44,367 nt of DNA from CBFHND01 sp965657085. GTDB taxonomy: Bacteria > Pseudomonadota > Alphaproteobacteria > Rhodobacterales > Rhodobacteraceae. The notes beneath the pieces were generated by a model. The model was not told the DNA's origin, made no database searches, and worked only from the letters and a program-made list of their open reading frames with translations. The DNA lies in the NCBI GenBank assembly GCA_965657085.1, contig CBFHND010000026.1, positions 1 through 44,367 on the forward strand, in the 5' to 3' direction. Positions 22,550-29,738 of this stretch are shown here, in pieces. Position 1 is the stretch's first letter, and each line of letters opens with the position of its first letter. The position numbers were made by a program, and so were the translations under genes.

Positions 22550-25471
22550 GTGTCAGAGCAGGGCCGCGTTGTGGCCGTTTTGGGCCCGACCAACACGGGC
22601 AAGACCACCTATGCCATCGAACGGATGCTGGCGCACCGCACCGGTGTCATTGGCCTGCCGCTGCGCCTTTTGGCGCGCGAGGTCTATGACCGTATTGTTG
22701 CCTTGCGCGGCCCGTCCGTGGTGGCGCTGGTCACGGGCGAGGAACGTATCGTGCCGCCACGTACCCAATACTGGGTCTGCACGGTCGAGGCGATGCCCGA
22801 GGGCATGGGATGCGATTTCCTGGCCGTCGATGAAATCCAGCTGTGCGCCGATCCCGAACGTGGCCATGTCTTTACCGACCGGCTGCTCAGGGCGCGGGGC
22901 CTGCACGAAACCCTGTTTCTGGGCGCATCGACCATGCGCGGCCCGATCGGGGCGCTGGTGCCGAATGTGCAGTATATTGCCCGCGAGCGCATGTCCGAGC
23001 TGACCTATGCCGGCCCGAAAAAGATCAGCCTAATGCGCCCGCGCAGCGCCATCGTCGGGTTCTCTGTGGAAAACGTCTATGCCATCGCCGAACTCATTCG
23101 CCGCACCAAGGGTGGGGCGGCGGTGGTCATGGGCGCGCTCAGCCCGCGCACGCGCAACGCGCAGGTGGAGATGTACCAGTCGGGCGAGGTGGACTATCTT
23201 GTGGCGACGGATGCCATCGGCATGGGATTGAACCTTGATGTCGATCACGTGGCCTTTTCCAGCCTCAGCAAATTCGACGGGCGGCGGATGCGCCCCTTGG
23301 CCCCGAATGAACTGGCCCAGATCGCAGGCCGCGCGGGGCGGGGGCTGAAAAACGGCAGCTTTGGCGTGACAGGTGATGCGCGCCCGCTGAGCGACGAGGT
23401 CGCCCGCGCCATCATGGATCACCGCTTTACCCCGCTCTCCAAGGTGAATTGGCGCAATCACGCCCTGCAATTCGGCAGCATCGATCGGTTGGTCATGTCG
23501 CTTGAACAGGCCCCTGACCGCGAGGAACTGGTGCGCGCCCGCGAGGCGGATGATCTGGGTGCGCTCAAGACGTTGGGCGAGGTTGCCGAGATCGCGGCGC
23601 GCTGCACCGATGCGCCGTCGGTGCGGCTCTTGTGGGATGTGTGCCGCATCCCCGATTTTCGGGGCATTTCGTCGGGGGAACATGCAGGGCTTTTGGAGGT
23701 GATCTTCAACTACCTGCACGAACGTGGCGAAATTCCAAACGACTGGTTGGCGCGTCAGATCAAACGCATTGACCGCACCGATGGCGACATCGACGCCCTG
23801 AGCAAACGGTTGGCATTTATCCGCACATGGACCTACGTGGCGCAACGCAAAGGCTGGACGGATGATATAAGCCATTGGCGCGACCAGACGCGGCATGTAG
23901 AAGACAGGCTGTCGGATGCGTTGCATGGCGCGCTGATGAAACGATTTGTAGACCGGCGCACATCTGTTTTGCTGCGCCGGCTGGGCCAGAAGGAGGCCAT
24001 GGTGGCCGAAGTAAATGACGCCGGTGAGGTGACAGTCGAGGGTGAATTCGTCGGTAAGCTGGAAGGCTTCCGCTTCAGCTTGGACAAAGGGGCCGGAGCG
24101 GCCGAAACGAAAACGATCAAGACGGCGGCACTGCAGGCGCTGGCGCCGCATTTCCATTTGCGTGCCGATCGTTTCTACAACGCGCCGGACACCGAGATCG
24201 ACTTTACCGAACAGGGTGGGCTGATCTGGGGCAAGGATGCCGTGGGCAAGCTGGTTGCGGGTGCAGATCCGCTCAAGCCGCAGGTGGATGTCTTTGTCGA
24301 TGACGTGGCCGGGCCCGAAGTTACCGAAAAGGTCAAACGCCGCCTGCAACACTTCATCGACCGCAAGATCGCGGCGCTGTTCGAGCCGCTGATGAACCTC
24401 AGCCGCGATGAGGCCCTGACCGGGCTTGCCCGTGGCTTTGCCTTCCAGATGGTCGAACATTTTGGCGTCGTTCCGCGCGGTCAGGTGGCCGACGAGGTCA
24501 AGGCGCTGGATCAGGACGCGCGCGGACTGCTGCGCAAGCACGGCATCCGCTTTGGTCAGTTCACGATTTTCATGCCCTTGCTGCTGAAACCCGCCCCCAC
24601 GCGCCTGCGTTTGGTGCTGTGGTCGCTGGCCAAGGGGCTGGCCGAATTTCCCGAGGCACCGCCCCCCGGTCTTGTGACCATTCCCGTGCTTGCAGGCGCG
24701 CCCGAGGGGGCCGACACGATGTCCGGTTACCGCATCGCGGGCGAACGGGCCATTCGCATCGATATGCTGGAACGTCTGGCCGATATGCTGCGGTCTGAAG
24801 ACAGCCGGGGCGGGTTCGAGGCCAAGGCCGATATGCTGTCGATCACAGGCATGACGCTGGAACAATTCGCGGATCTGATGCAGGGGCTGGGCTATAACGC
24901 CGAGCAGAACACCCGCGAAAAGGTCAAGCCGGTGGATGCCGTGGTGACCACGGATGCCAGCGAAAACACCGATACGACCCCGGTGATGGACGTCGCACAG
25001 GAAGTGTTGCCAACGGCGGATGCGGGCACTGCACCTGAGCCTGCGCCCGACGATGTGCCTGAAGGTACTGGCGATATCGTGGATGAAGGCATTGCGCCGA
25101 TCCTCTCCGAGGCGGCAGAGACGCCGCAGGTCGATGATCACATCCCCGATCAGAGTGAACCCAACACACCCATTGGGGCCGCTGCTGATGCCGAAGAGGC
25201 AGGGCCGGAAACCGAAACCTTCTATGTCTTCACATGGGCGCGGCCCGTGCGCGGTGGCAACCGTCCGCAGCGCAGCGGCGGTGGCGGCAAATCGCAAGGG
25301 CTGGGCCGCAAGGGCGGCGGTGGCAAGCCGGGCGCTGGCAAACCCCGCGGCAAGGTTGGCAAGCCCCAAGGTGGGCAAAACTATTCGGCTCGCCCGCCCA
25401 AGAAGGAAAAAGCCATCGACCCCGACAACCCGTTCGCCGCGGCCCTGATGGGGCTGAAGGACGGCAAATAG
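22550..25471 (+). CDS. SUV3-like RNA helicase
   Basis: The 973-residue protein is a superfamily-2 helicase like mitochondrial SUV3. Walker A is GPTNTGKT (12-19), the DEIQ box is at 94-97, LGASTMRG at 124-131, and the second helicase domain has GMGLNLDVDHVAFSSLSKFDG and QIAGRAGRG. The C-terminal quarter turns acidic and then Gly/Lys/Arg-rich (about 900-973), a low-complexity basic tail suited to RNA binding. SUV3 helps RNA decay. The GTG start follows GGGGGAAGA. It runs directly into the S4 gene: the stop TAG is followed immediately by its GTG. Confidence 0.9.
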   Translation: MSEQGRVVAVLGPTNTGKTTYAIERMLAHRTGVIGLPLRLLAREVYDRIVALRGPSVVALVTGEERIVPPRTQYWVCTVEAMPEGMGCDFLAVDEIQLCADPERGHVFTDRLLRARGLHETLFLGASTMRGPIGALVPNVQYIARERMSELTYAGPKKISLMRPRSAIVGFSVENVYAIAELIRRTKGGAAVVMGALSPRTRNAQVEMYQSGEVDYLVATDAIGMGLNLDVDHVAFSSLSKFDGRRMRPLAPNELAQIAGRAGRGLKNGSFGVTGDARPLSDEVARAIMDHRFTPLSKVNWRNHALQFGSIDRLVMSLEQAPDREELVRAREADDLGALKTLGEVAEIAARCTDAPSVRLLWDVCRIPDFRGISSGEHAGLLEVIFNYLHERGEIPNDWLARQIKRIDRTDGDIDALSKRLAFIRTWTYVAQRKGWTDDISHWRDQTRHVEDRLSDALHGALMKRFVDRRTSVLLRRLGQKEAMVAEVNDAGEVTVEGEFVGKLEGFRFSLDKGAGAAETKTIKTAALQALAPHFHLRADRFYNAPDTEIDFTEQGGLIWGKDAVGKLVAGADPLKPQVDVFVDDVAGPEVTEKVKRRLQHFIDRKIAALFEPLMNLSRDEALTGLARGFAFQMVEHFGVVPRGQVADEVKALDQDARGLLRKHGIRFGQFTIFMPLLLKPAPTRLRLVLWSLAKGLAEFPEAPPPGLVTIPVLAGAPEGADTMSGYRIAGERAIRIDMLERLADMLRSEDSRGGFEAKADMLSITGMTLEQFADLMQGLGYNAEQNTREKVKPVDAVVTTDASENTDTTPVMDVAQEVLPTADAGTAPEPAPDDVPEGTGDIVDEGIAPILSEAAETPQVDDHIPDQSEPNTPIGAAADAEEAGPETETFYVFTWARPVRGGNRPQRSGGGGKSQGLGRKGGGGKPGAGKPRGKVGKPQGGQNYSARPPKKEKAIDPDNPFAAALMGLKDGK

Positions 25472-25867
25472 GTGTCCCAGAAGGCCACGCCGGCCGCCAA
25501 GCTGCGGCTGGACAAATGGCTTTGGCACGCGCGGTTCTTCAAGACCCGCAGCCTTGCCGCGACACGGGTGGTGGCGGGCGACGTGCGGGTGAACGGTGAC
25601 CGCGTGACAAAGCGCGCGACCACGGTGGCGCCAGGCGATGTTCTGACCTTCATGCAGGGGCGCGCAGTGCGGGTGGTGCGTATCGCGGCCATCGGCACCC
25701 GGCGCGGCCCCGCGCCCGAGGCGCAAACGCTTTACGAAGACCTGTCCCCGCCTGTGCCGGATGCGCAGGACGCACCGCCAGAAAACCCGAAATTCGAGGG
25801 AAAAGGACGCCCCACAGGGCGTGATCGCCGCAAGGCTGATCTTTCCAAGGCGCGGCATCTTGAATGA
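25472..25867 (+). CDS. S4-domain RNA-binding protein (HslR/Hsp15-like)
   Basis: The 131-residue protein opens with an S4 domain (LRLDKWLWHARFFKTRSLAATRVVAGDVRVNGDRV, about 11-46) like Hsp15/HslR, which binds stalled 50S subunits. The tail is basic and probably disordered. It starts with GTG directly after the helicase stop, with no spacer, so it depends on the upstream gene for translation. The two look like one RNA-handling unit. Confidence 0.85.
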   Translation: MSQKATPAAKLRLDKWLWHARFFKTRSLAATRVVAGDVRVNGDRVTKRATTVAPGDVLTFMQGRAVRVVRIAAIGTRRGPAPEAQTLYEDLSPPVPDAQDAPPENPKFEGKGRPTGRDRRKADLSKARHLE

Positions 25868-25919
25868 TCCGGGCCGCTGATTTAGCTAGTTCGGGACACT
25901 TTAAAAAAGGTTCCGCCTT

Positions 25920-26258
25920 ATGACCTATATCGTCAACGACTCCTGCATCGCCTGCAAATACACCGACTGTGTCGAAGTGTGCCCGGTCGACTGCTTCTAT
26001 GAGGGCGAGAACATGTTGGTCATCCACCCTGATGAGTGCATCGACTGTGGCGTATGCGAGCCTGAATGCCCCGCTGACGCCATCCGCCCGGATACCGAGC
26101 CGGACATGGAAAAATGGGTCGAGTTCAACCGCAAGTACTCCGAGATGTGGCCGGTCATCATCACCAAGAAAGACCCGCTGCCCAATGCCGAGGAACGCGA
26201 CGGCGAAAGCGGCAAGCTAGAGAAGTATTTCTCCGAAGCACCCGGTGAAGGCGGCTGA
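25920..26258 (+). CDS. fdxA: Ferredoxin FdxA (seven-iron type)
   Basis: The 112-residue protein has the FdxA pattern, with Cys at 9, 12, 17, 21, 25, 40, 43, 46 and 50. By comparison with the seven-iron ferredoxin family, Cys9, Cys17 and Cys50 should hold a [3Fe-4S] cluster and Cys21, Cys40, Cys43 and Cys46 a [4Fe-4S] cluster. The long acidic C-terminal extension is usual for the family. It carries electrons in the cytoplasm. AAAAAAGG lies upstream of the ATG. It is 53 bases after the S4 gene and 300 bases before carD. Confidence 0.93.
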   Translation: MTYIVNDSCIACKYTDCVEVCPVDCFYEGENMLVIHPDECIDCGVCEPECPADAIRPDTEPDMEKWVEFNRKYSEMWPVIITKKDPLPNAEERDGESGKLEKYFSEAPGEGG

Positions 26259-26391
26259 ACGAATCGTTTCGGTGTCCGGCATAAGGTGATGTGGCGGTTT
26301 CAAGTCGCGCCGCAATCATTTGATAAAAAAAGAAAGCATTTAAAGTGACCTTAGGGCATCTTTTGGTTCGGCCCTTTTTGTGGTATGGTGT

Positions 26392-26407
26392 GTTTCACAA
26401 ATGAAAC
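26392..26407. promoter_or_regulatory. Inverted repeat near the carD promoter
   Basis: GTTTCA and TGAAAC are perfect complements around a 4-base centre. It lies just downstream of a possible -10 (TATGGT, 26384-26389), so a bound protein could block carD. No regulator is assigned. Confidence 0.4.
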
Positions 26408-26420
26408 GACGGATGCTCGG

Positions 26421-26510
26421 GCCTGTCCGACCCAACACCGGGTCAGGCGCAAAACCTTTGACTATGAACCGCATTACGACGAGGCAATCCTTGCCCCGCC
26501 ACATGCGGTT
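26421..26510 (+). promoter_or_regulatory. Two stem-loops in the carD leader
   Basis: First, GCCT...AGGC enclose GACCC/GGGTC (26421-26448). Second, AACCGCAT (26467-26474) pairs with ATGCGGTT (26503-26510) around an inner GGCAA/TTGCC stem, followed by TTTTG. The second looks partly like a terminator and could act as an attenuator 48 bases before carD. Confidence 0.4.
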
Positions 26511-26558
26511 TTGACTGTCTGAAACCGGGTCTAACCCATCCGTTCTGCGAGGACAAAC

Positions 26559-27077
26559 ATGACCAAAAGCAAGAACCTTGATTTCCGCCCGAACGAATTC
26601 GTCGTTTACCCGGCGCATGGCGTGGGCCAGATCATTTCGATCGAAGAGCAGGAAGTCGCAGGCATTTCGCTGGAGCTTTTCGTGATCTCCTTCGAGAAGG
26701 ACAAGATGACCCTGCGCGTGCCCACGAACAAGGCGACCGAGATCGGGATGCGCGCCCTGTCCAGCCCCGACGTCATTGCCCATGCGATGAAGACGCTGAA
26801 GGGCAAGGCCAAGGTCAAGCGCGCGATGTGGTCGCGCCGGGCGCAGGAATACGAGCAAAAGATCAACTCGGGCGATCTGATTGCCATCGCGGAAGTCGTG
26901 CGCGACCTGCACCGCACAGATGACCAGCGCGAGCAGAGCTATTCCGAGCGTCAGCTTTATGAAGCCGCCCTTGAGCGTCTGACACGTGAAGTTGGCGCGG
27001 TCAGCGGTGGCGATGAACTGGCCGCGGCCAAGGAAATCAACGATGTGCTGAGCAGCCGCGCACCCGCCGCCGCCTGA
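26559..27077 (+). CDS. carD: CarD/CdnL-family RNA polymerase-binding regulator
   Basis: The 172-residue protein has the N-terminal CarD/TRCF-type RNA polymerase-interaction domain (about 10-70, FRPNEFVVYPAHGVGQIISIEEQEVAG...LELFVISFEKDKMTLRVP) and a helical DNA-binding C-terminal domain with the conserved WSRRAQEYEQKINSGDLIAIAEVVRDL. CdnL proteins stabilise open promoter complexes at rRNA and growth genes. The ribosome site is GCGAGGACAAAC. It has a 300-base structured leader and a strong terminator. Confidence 0.93.
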   Translation: MTKSKNLDFRPNEFVVYPAHGVGQIISIEEQEVAGISLELFVISFEKDKMTLRVPTNKATEIGMRALSSPDVIAHAMKTLKGKAKVKRAMWSRRAQEYEQKINSGDLIAIAEVVRDLHRTDDQREQSYSERQLYEAALERLTREVGAVSGGDELAAAKEINDVLSSRAPAAA

Positions 27078-27098
27078 TCCGCACAACATGAAATGACA

Positions 27099-27130
27099 GC
27101 CGCGTCCGGGATGCCGGGCGCGGCTTTTTC
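27099..27130 (+). terminator. Intrinsic terminator of carD
   Basis: An 11-bp stem (GCCGCGTCCGG with CCGGGCGCGGC, loop GATG) is followed by TTTTTC. It starts 21 bases after the carD stop and lies before the end of the converging cobS gene. Confidence 0.9.
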
Positions 27131-27149
27131 TTTGCGGCTAATGTGCTGG

Positions 27150-27899
27150 TCAGGGGATCAGCGACACCAGGATCGCCAGTTCGGCCAGTTGCTGGGCTGC
27201 CCCCAGAACGTCGCCCGTTTGACCGCCGATCTTGGACTTGGCCAGCCAGCACAGACCCGCCACGGCCACCGCAGCCAGCAAAAGCCCCGGCACGAAGGAC
27301 CAGCCCACCAGCATGAAGCACAGCAGGAAGCCGGTGCAAAAGCTCAGCGATGCCGCGTTGGTGTCCGGGCGTCCCACGCTGTGCGACAGACCGAAGGCGC
27401 GCGCATGGGGCACCAGCCGCATCACCGTGGGCAACAGCCCGCGCGACATCACGGCGGCGGCGATCACGGGGCCAAGCCCTGCCTCAAGCGTTGCGGCCAA
27501 CGCCGTCCAGCGCAGGCCAACCCCGAGCACCAGCGCCAGAACGCCATAGGTGCCGATATGGCTGTCTTTCATGATCTCAAGCCGCCGCGCCGGATCGAAC
27601 CCGCCCCAGAAGCCATCGGCGGTGTCGGCCAACCCGTCTTCGTGCATCGCACCGGTGGACAGGATCATCGCGGCCAGCATCAGCCCTGCGGCAATCATAT
27701 GCGGCAGTCCCAGCGCCAGCGCCAACCACCCGACAAGGGCTGCGATCAGGCCCACGGCCAGACCGGCCAGCGGATAGGCCCATGTGGCCCGCGCCTGATG
27801 GTCAAATGCGGCCTGGGGTGCATGGGGCAGGGGCAGCCGGGTCAGAAGCGCACCTGCCACCAGAATATCCCACATGCGGCTCGTGTCATCTTTTTCCAT
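27150..27899 (-). CDS. cobS: Adenosylcobinamide-GDP ribazoletransferase (cobalamin synthase)
   Basis: The 249-residue membrane enzyme has several hydrophobic segments and the CobS motif MHEDGLADTADGFWGGFDPARRLEIMKDSHIGTYG, where the Asp-rich stretch binds metal and the pyrophosphate. It joins adenosylcobinamide-GDP with alpha-ribazole to make cobalamin in the inner membrane. ATG 27899 fits the family length; a longer frame upstream adds unrelated residues. It is divergent from cobT, which makes the alpha-ribazole phosphate it uses, with 85 bases between. Confidence 0.92.
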   Translation of the reverse strand: MEKDDTSRMWDILVAGALLTRLPLPHAPQAAFDHQARATWAYPLAGLAVGLIAALVGWLALALGLPHMIAAGLMLAAMILSTGAMHEDGLADTADGFWGGFDPARRLEIMKDSHIGTYGVLALVLGVGLRWTALAATLEAGLGPVIAAAVMSRGLLPTVMRLVPHARAFGLSHSVGRPDTNAASLSFCTGFLLCFMLVGWSFVPGLLLAAVAVAGLCWLAKSKIGGQTGDVLGAAQQLAELAILVSLIP

Positions 27900-27901
27900 C
27901 C

Positions 27902-27954
27902 GCCTGCCTTTATCGTGCTTTTTGATAAGCACCGCTTTGGGTAAAGAGGCAGGC
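27902..27954. promoter_or_regulatory. Nested inverted repeats between cobS and cobT
   Basis: GCCTGCC (27902-27908) pairs with GGCAGGC (27948-27954), and inside it GTGCTT (27915-27920) pairs with AAGCAC (27927-27932). The symmetric placement between two divergent cobalamin genes suggests a shared operator. It lacks the features of a B12 riboswitch. Confidence 0.4.
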
Positions 27955-27984
27955 AAGGGGACGCAAGACAAAGGATGTGCGCCA

Positions 27985-28995
27985 ATGGCCCAAGAGTTCG
28001 ACAGCCTGAACGCCTTTACCGAACTGCTGAAAGGCGCGCCGGGACCGGATACAGAGGCGGAGGCAGGTGCCGCCGCGCGCAACGGTCAGCTGACCAAGCC
28101 GCCCGGTGCCTTGGGGCGGCTGGAGGATCTTGCGATCTGGTACGGGGCTTGGCGCGGACAGGCGCGACCGACGCTCGCGGCCCCGCAAATCGTGGTGTTT
28201 GCGGGCAATCACGGGGTGGCCGCGCGCGGTGTGTCGGCCTTTCCCGCCGAAGTGACCGAACAGATGGTGTTCAATTTTCAGGCCGGTGGGGCCGCGATCA
28301 ACCAGATGGCGCGCACCTTCGGGGCCAAGATGGATGTGCATGCGTTGGAGCTTGATCGGCCAACGGCGGATTTCACGGCACAGGACGCATTGGGCGAGGC
28401 CGATTGCGTGGCGGCGCTGCGCGCGGGATGGGATGCGGTTGATCTATCTGCCGACCTTCTGGTGGTGGGCGAGATGGGCATCGGCAACACCACAGCGGCC
28501 TCCGCATTGGGGGCGGCCCTCTATGGCGGCGGGGCCAAGGCCTGGGTCGGACGCGGCACCGGCGTTGATGATGCAGGGTTGAAGATCAAGCGCACTGTCG
28601 TCGAAGAGGGGCTGGCGCACCATGCAGGCAAGCGCGGGCTTGATGCGTTGTCGGCCTTTGGCGGGCGCGAGATGGCGGCGATGGCGGGCGCGATTGCGCG
28701 GGCGCGGATGCTTGGTATTCCGGTGATCCTTGATGGGTTCATCTGCTGTGCGGCGGCCGCTTGCCTTGAGGATGCGGTGCCGGGCGCGCTGGATCATTGC
28801 GTGGCAGGGCACCAGAGCGCCGAGACCGCGCATTCGGTGCTGCTGCGCCATCTGGGCAAGTCGCCCTTGCTGAAACTTGGCCTGCGTCTTGGCGAAGGCT
28901 CGGGTGCCGCACTGGCCATCGGGGTGATGCAGGGGGCGGTGGCCTGCCTGAGCGGCATGGCCACCTTTGCCGAGGCGGGGGTGACGGACGGCTGA
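27985..28995 (+). CDS. cobT: Nicotinate-nucleotide-dimethylbenzimidazole phosphoribosyltransferase
   Basis: The 336-residue enzyme has the standard CobT pattern: KPPGALGRLEDLA, VVFAGNHGVAARGVSAFP, GEMGIGNTTAASAL, GRGTGVDDAGLKIK and the catalytic glutamate Glu304 in LGLRLGEGSGAALA. It transfers ribose phosphate to dimethylbenzimidazole, making the lower ligand of cobalamin. ATG 27985 follows AAAGGATG. It is divergent from cobS and runs 4 bases before the SGNH hydrolase gene. Confidence 0.95.
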   Translation: MAQEFDSLNAFTELLKGAPGPDTEAEAGAAARNGQLTKPPGALGRLEDLAIWYGAWRGQARPTLAAPQIVVFAGNHGVAARGVSAFPAEVTEQMVFNFQAGGAAINQMARTFGAKMDVHALELDRPTADFTAQDALGEADCVAALRAGWDAVDLSADLLVVGEMGIGNTTAASALGAALYGGGAKAWVGRGTGVDDAGLKIKRTVVEEGLAHHAGKRGLDALSAFGGREMAAMAGAIARARMLGIPVILDGFICCAAAACLEDAVPGALDHCVAGHQSAETAHSVLLRHLGKSPLLKLGLRLGEGSGAALAIGVMQGAVACLSGMATFAEAGVTDG

Positions 28996-28999
28996 GCCC

Positions 29000-29689
29000 A
29001 TGGACCGTATGCTTTCCATCCTGTTGTTGCCGGTTCTGGTCGTACAGGGCCTGTGGGTGGTTGTGCGCACCCCGCGCCTGCCCGAGGCAGAAGGGCCGCG
29101 CGCAGGTGTCGGCGACGGACCACGGGTGTTGATCGTGGGCGACAGTTCCGCCGCAGGGGTGGGTGTCGCCACGCAGGCGCAGGCACTTGCCGGACATGTG
29201 AGTGCCCAAAGCGGGGCAAGCTGGGTGCTGGTGGCGCGCAGCGGTGCGACAACGCGGGACGTGATCGCAATGTTGCAGGACGTGCCGCCCGAACCCTTTG
29301 ACGTGGCGGTCGTGGCGCTGGGCGTCAACGATTGCAAGAACGGGGTGCCCTTGGCACGTTGGTTGCAGCGCACCGCGGCGCTCTATGACCTGTTGCGGGC
29401 GCGGTATGGGGTGTCAAGCGTCGTGGTGTCCGCGCTGCCGCCCATGGGGCTTTTCCCGGCACTGCCGCATCCCCTGCGCTGGGTGCTGGGGCGCCGGGCC
29501 GCACGGTTCGACGCGGCACTTGAGGCGCTGGTGGCGAGGCGCAGCGATGCAGTGCTGGTGCGACCCGATTTGCCGATGGAGACGGGGCTGATGGCGCCGG
29601 ACGGTTTTCACCCCGGACCGCAGGTCTATGCGCGCTGGGGGCAGGACGTCGCACGGGCGATCGCAGACGTGATGCAAAGGCGGCGCTGA
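29000..29689 (+). CDS. SGNH/GDSL-type hydrolase
   Basis: The 229-residue protein starts with a hydrophobic segment (about 5-22) that could be a signal or anchor. The SGNH blocks follow: block I GDSS (47-50, Ser49 nucleophile), block III GVND (108-111), and block V DGFHPG with Asp201 and His204. Such enzymes are esterases, lipases or acyl-sugar deacylases. It starts 4 bases after cobT, so is co-transcribed, but no link to cobalamin is evident. Confidence 0.87.
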   Translation: MDRMLSILLLPVLVVQGLWVVVRTPRLPEAEGPRAGVGDGPRVLIVGDSSAAGVGVATQAQALAGHVSAQSGASWVLVARSGATTRDVIAMLQDVPPEPFDVAVVALGVNDCKNGVPLARWLQRTAALYDLLRARYGVSSVVVSALPPMGLFPALPHPLRWVLGRRAARFDAALEALVARRSDAVLVRPDLPMETGLMAPDGFHPGPQVYARWGQDVARAIADVMQRRR

Positions 29690-29738
29690 TGCGCAATGGT
29701 ATGCTTTAGGGGGCTTCGCCTCAAAGAAACAGATGCCG

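Larger units (their letters stand above)
26259..26558 (+). other. 300-base leader region between fdxA and carD
   Basis: No gene is present. The region holds a 16-base inverted repeat, GTTTCA-CAAA-TGAAAC (26392-26407), and two RNA-type hairpins further down (26421-26448 and 26467-26510). A TATGGT element at 26384-26389 may be a -10. A long structured leader for carD is the simplest reading. Confidence 0.5.

Noticed and set aside
23030..25858. Open frame of 942 codons antisense to the SUV3-like helicase
   Set aside because: The coding strand has clear helicase motifs; the antisense product is an Arg/His/Gln-rich shadow.
27900..27984. Cobalamin riboswitch between cobS and cobT
   Set aside because: Only 85 bases, with no B12-box; the repeats there look like an operator.
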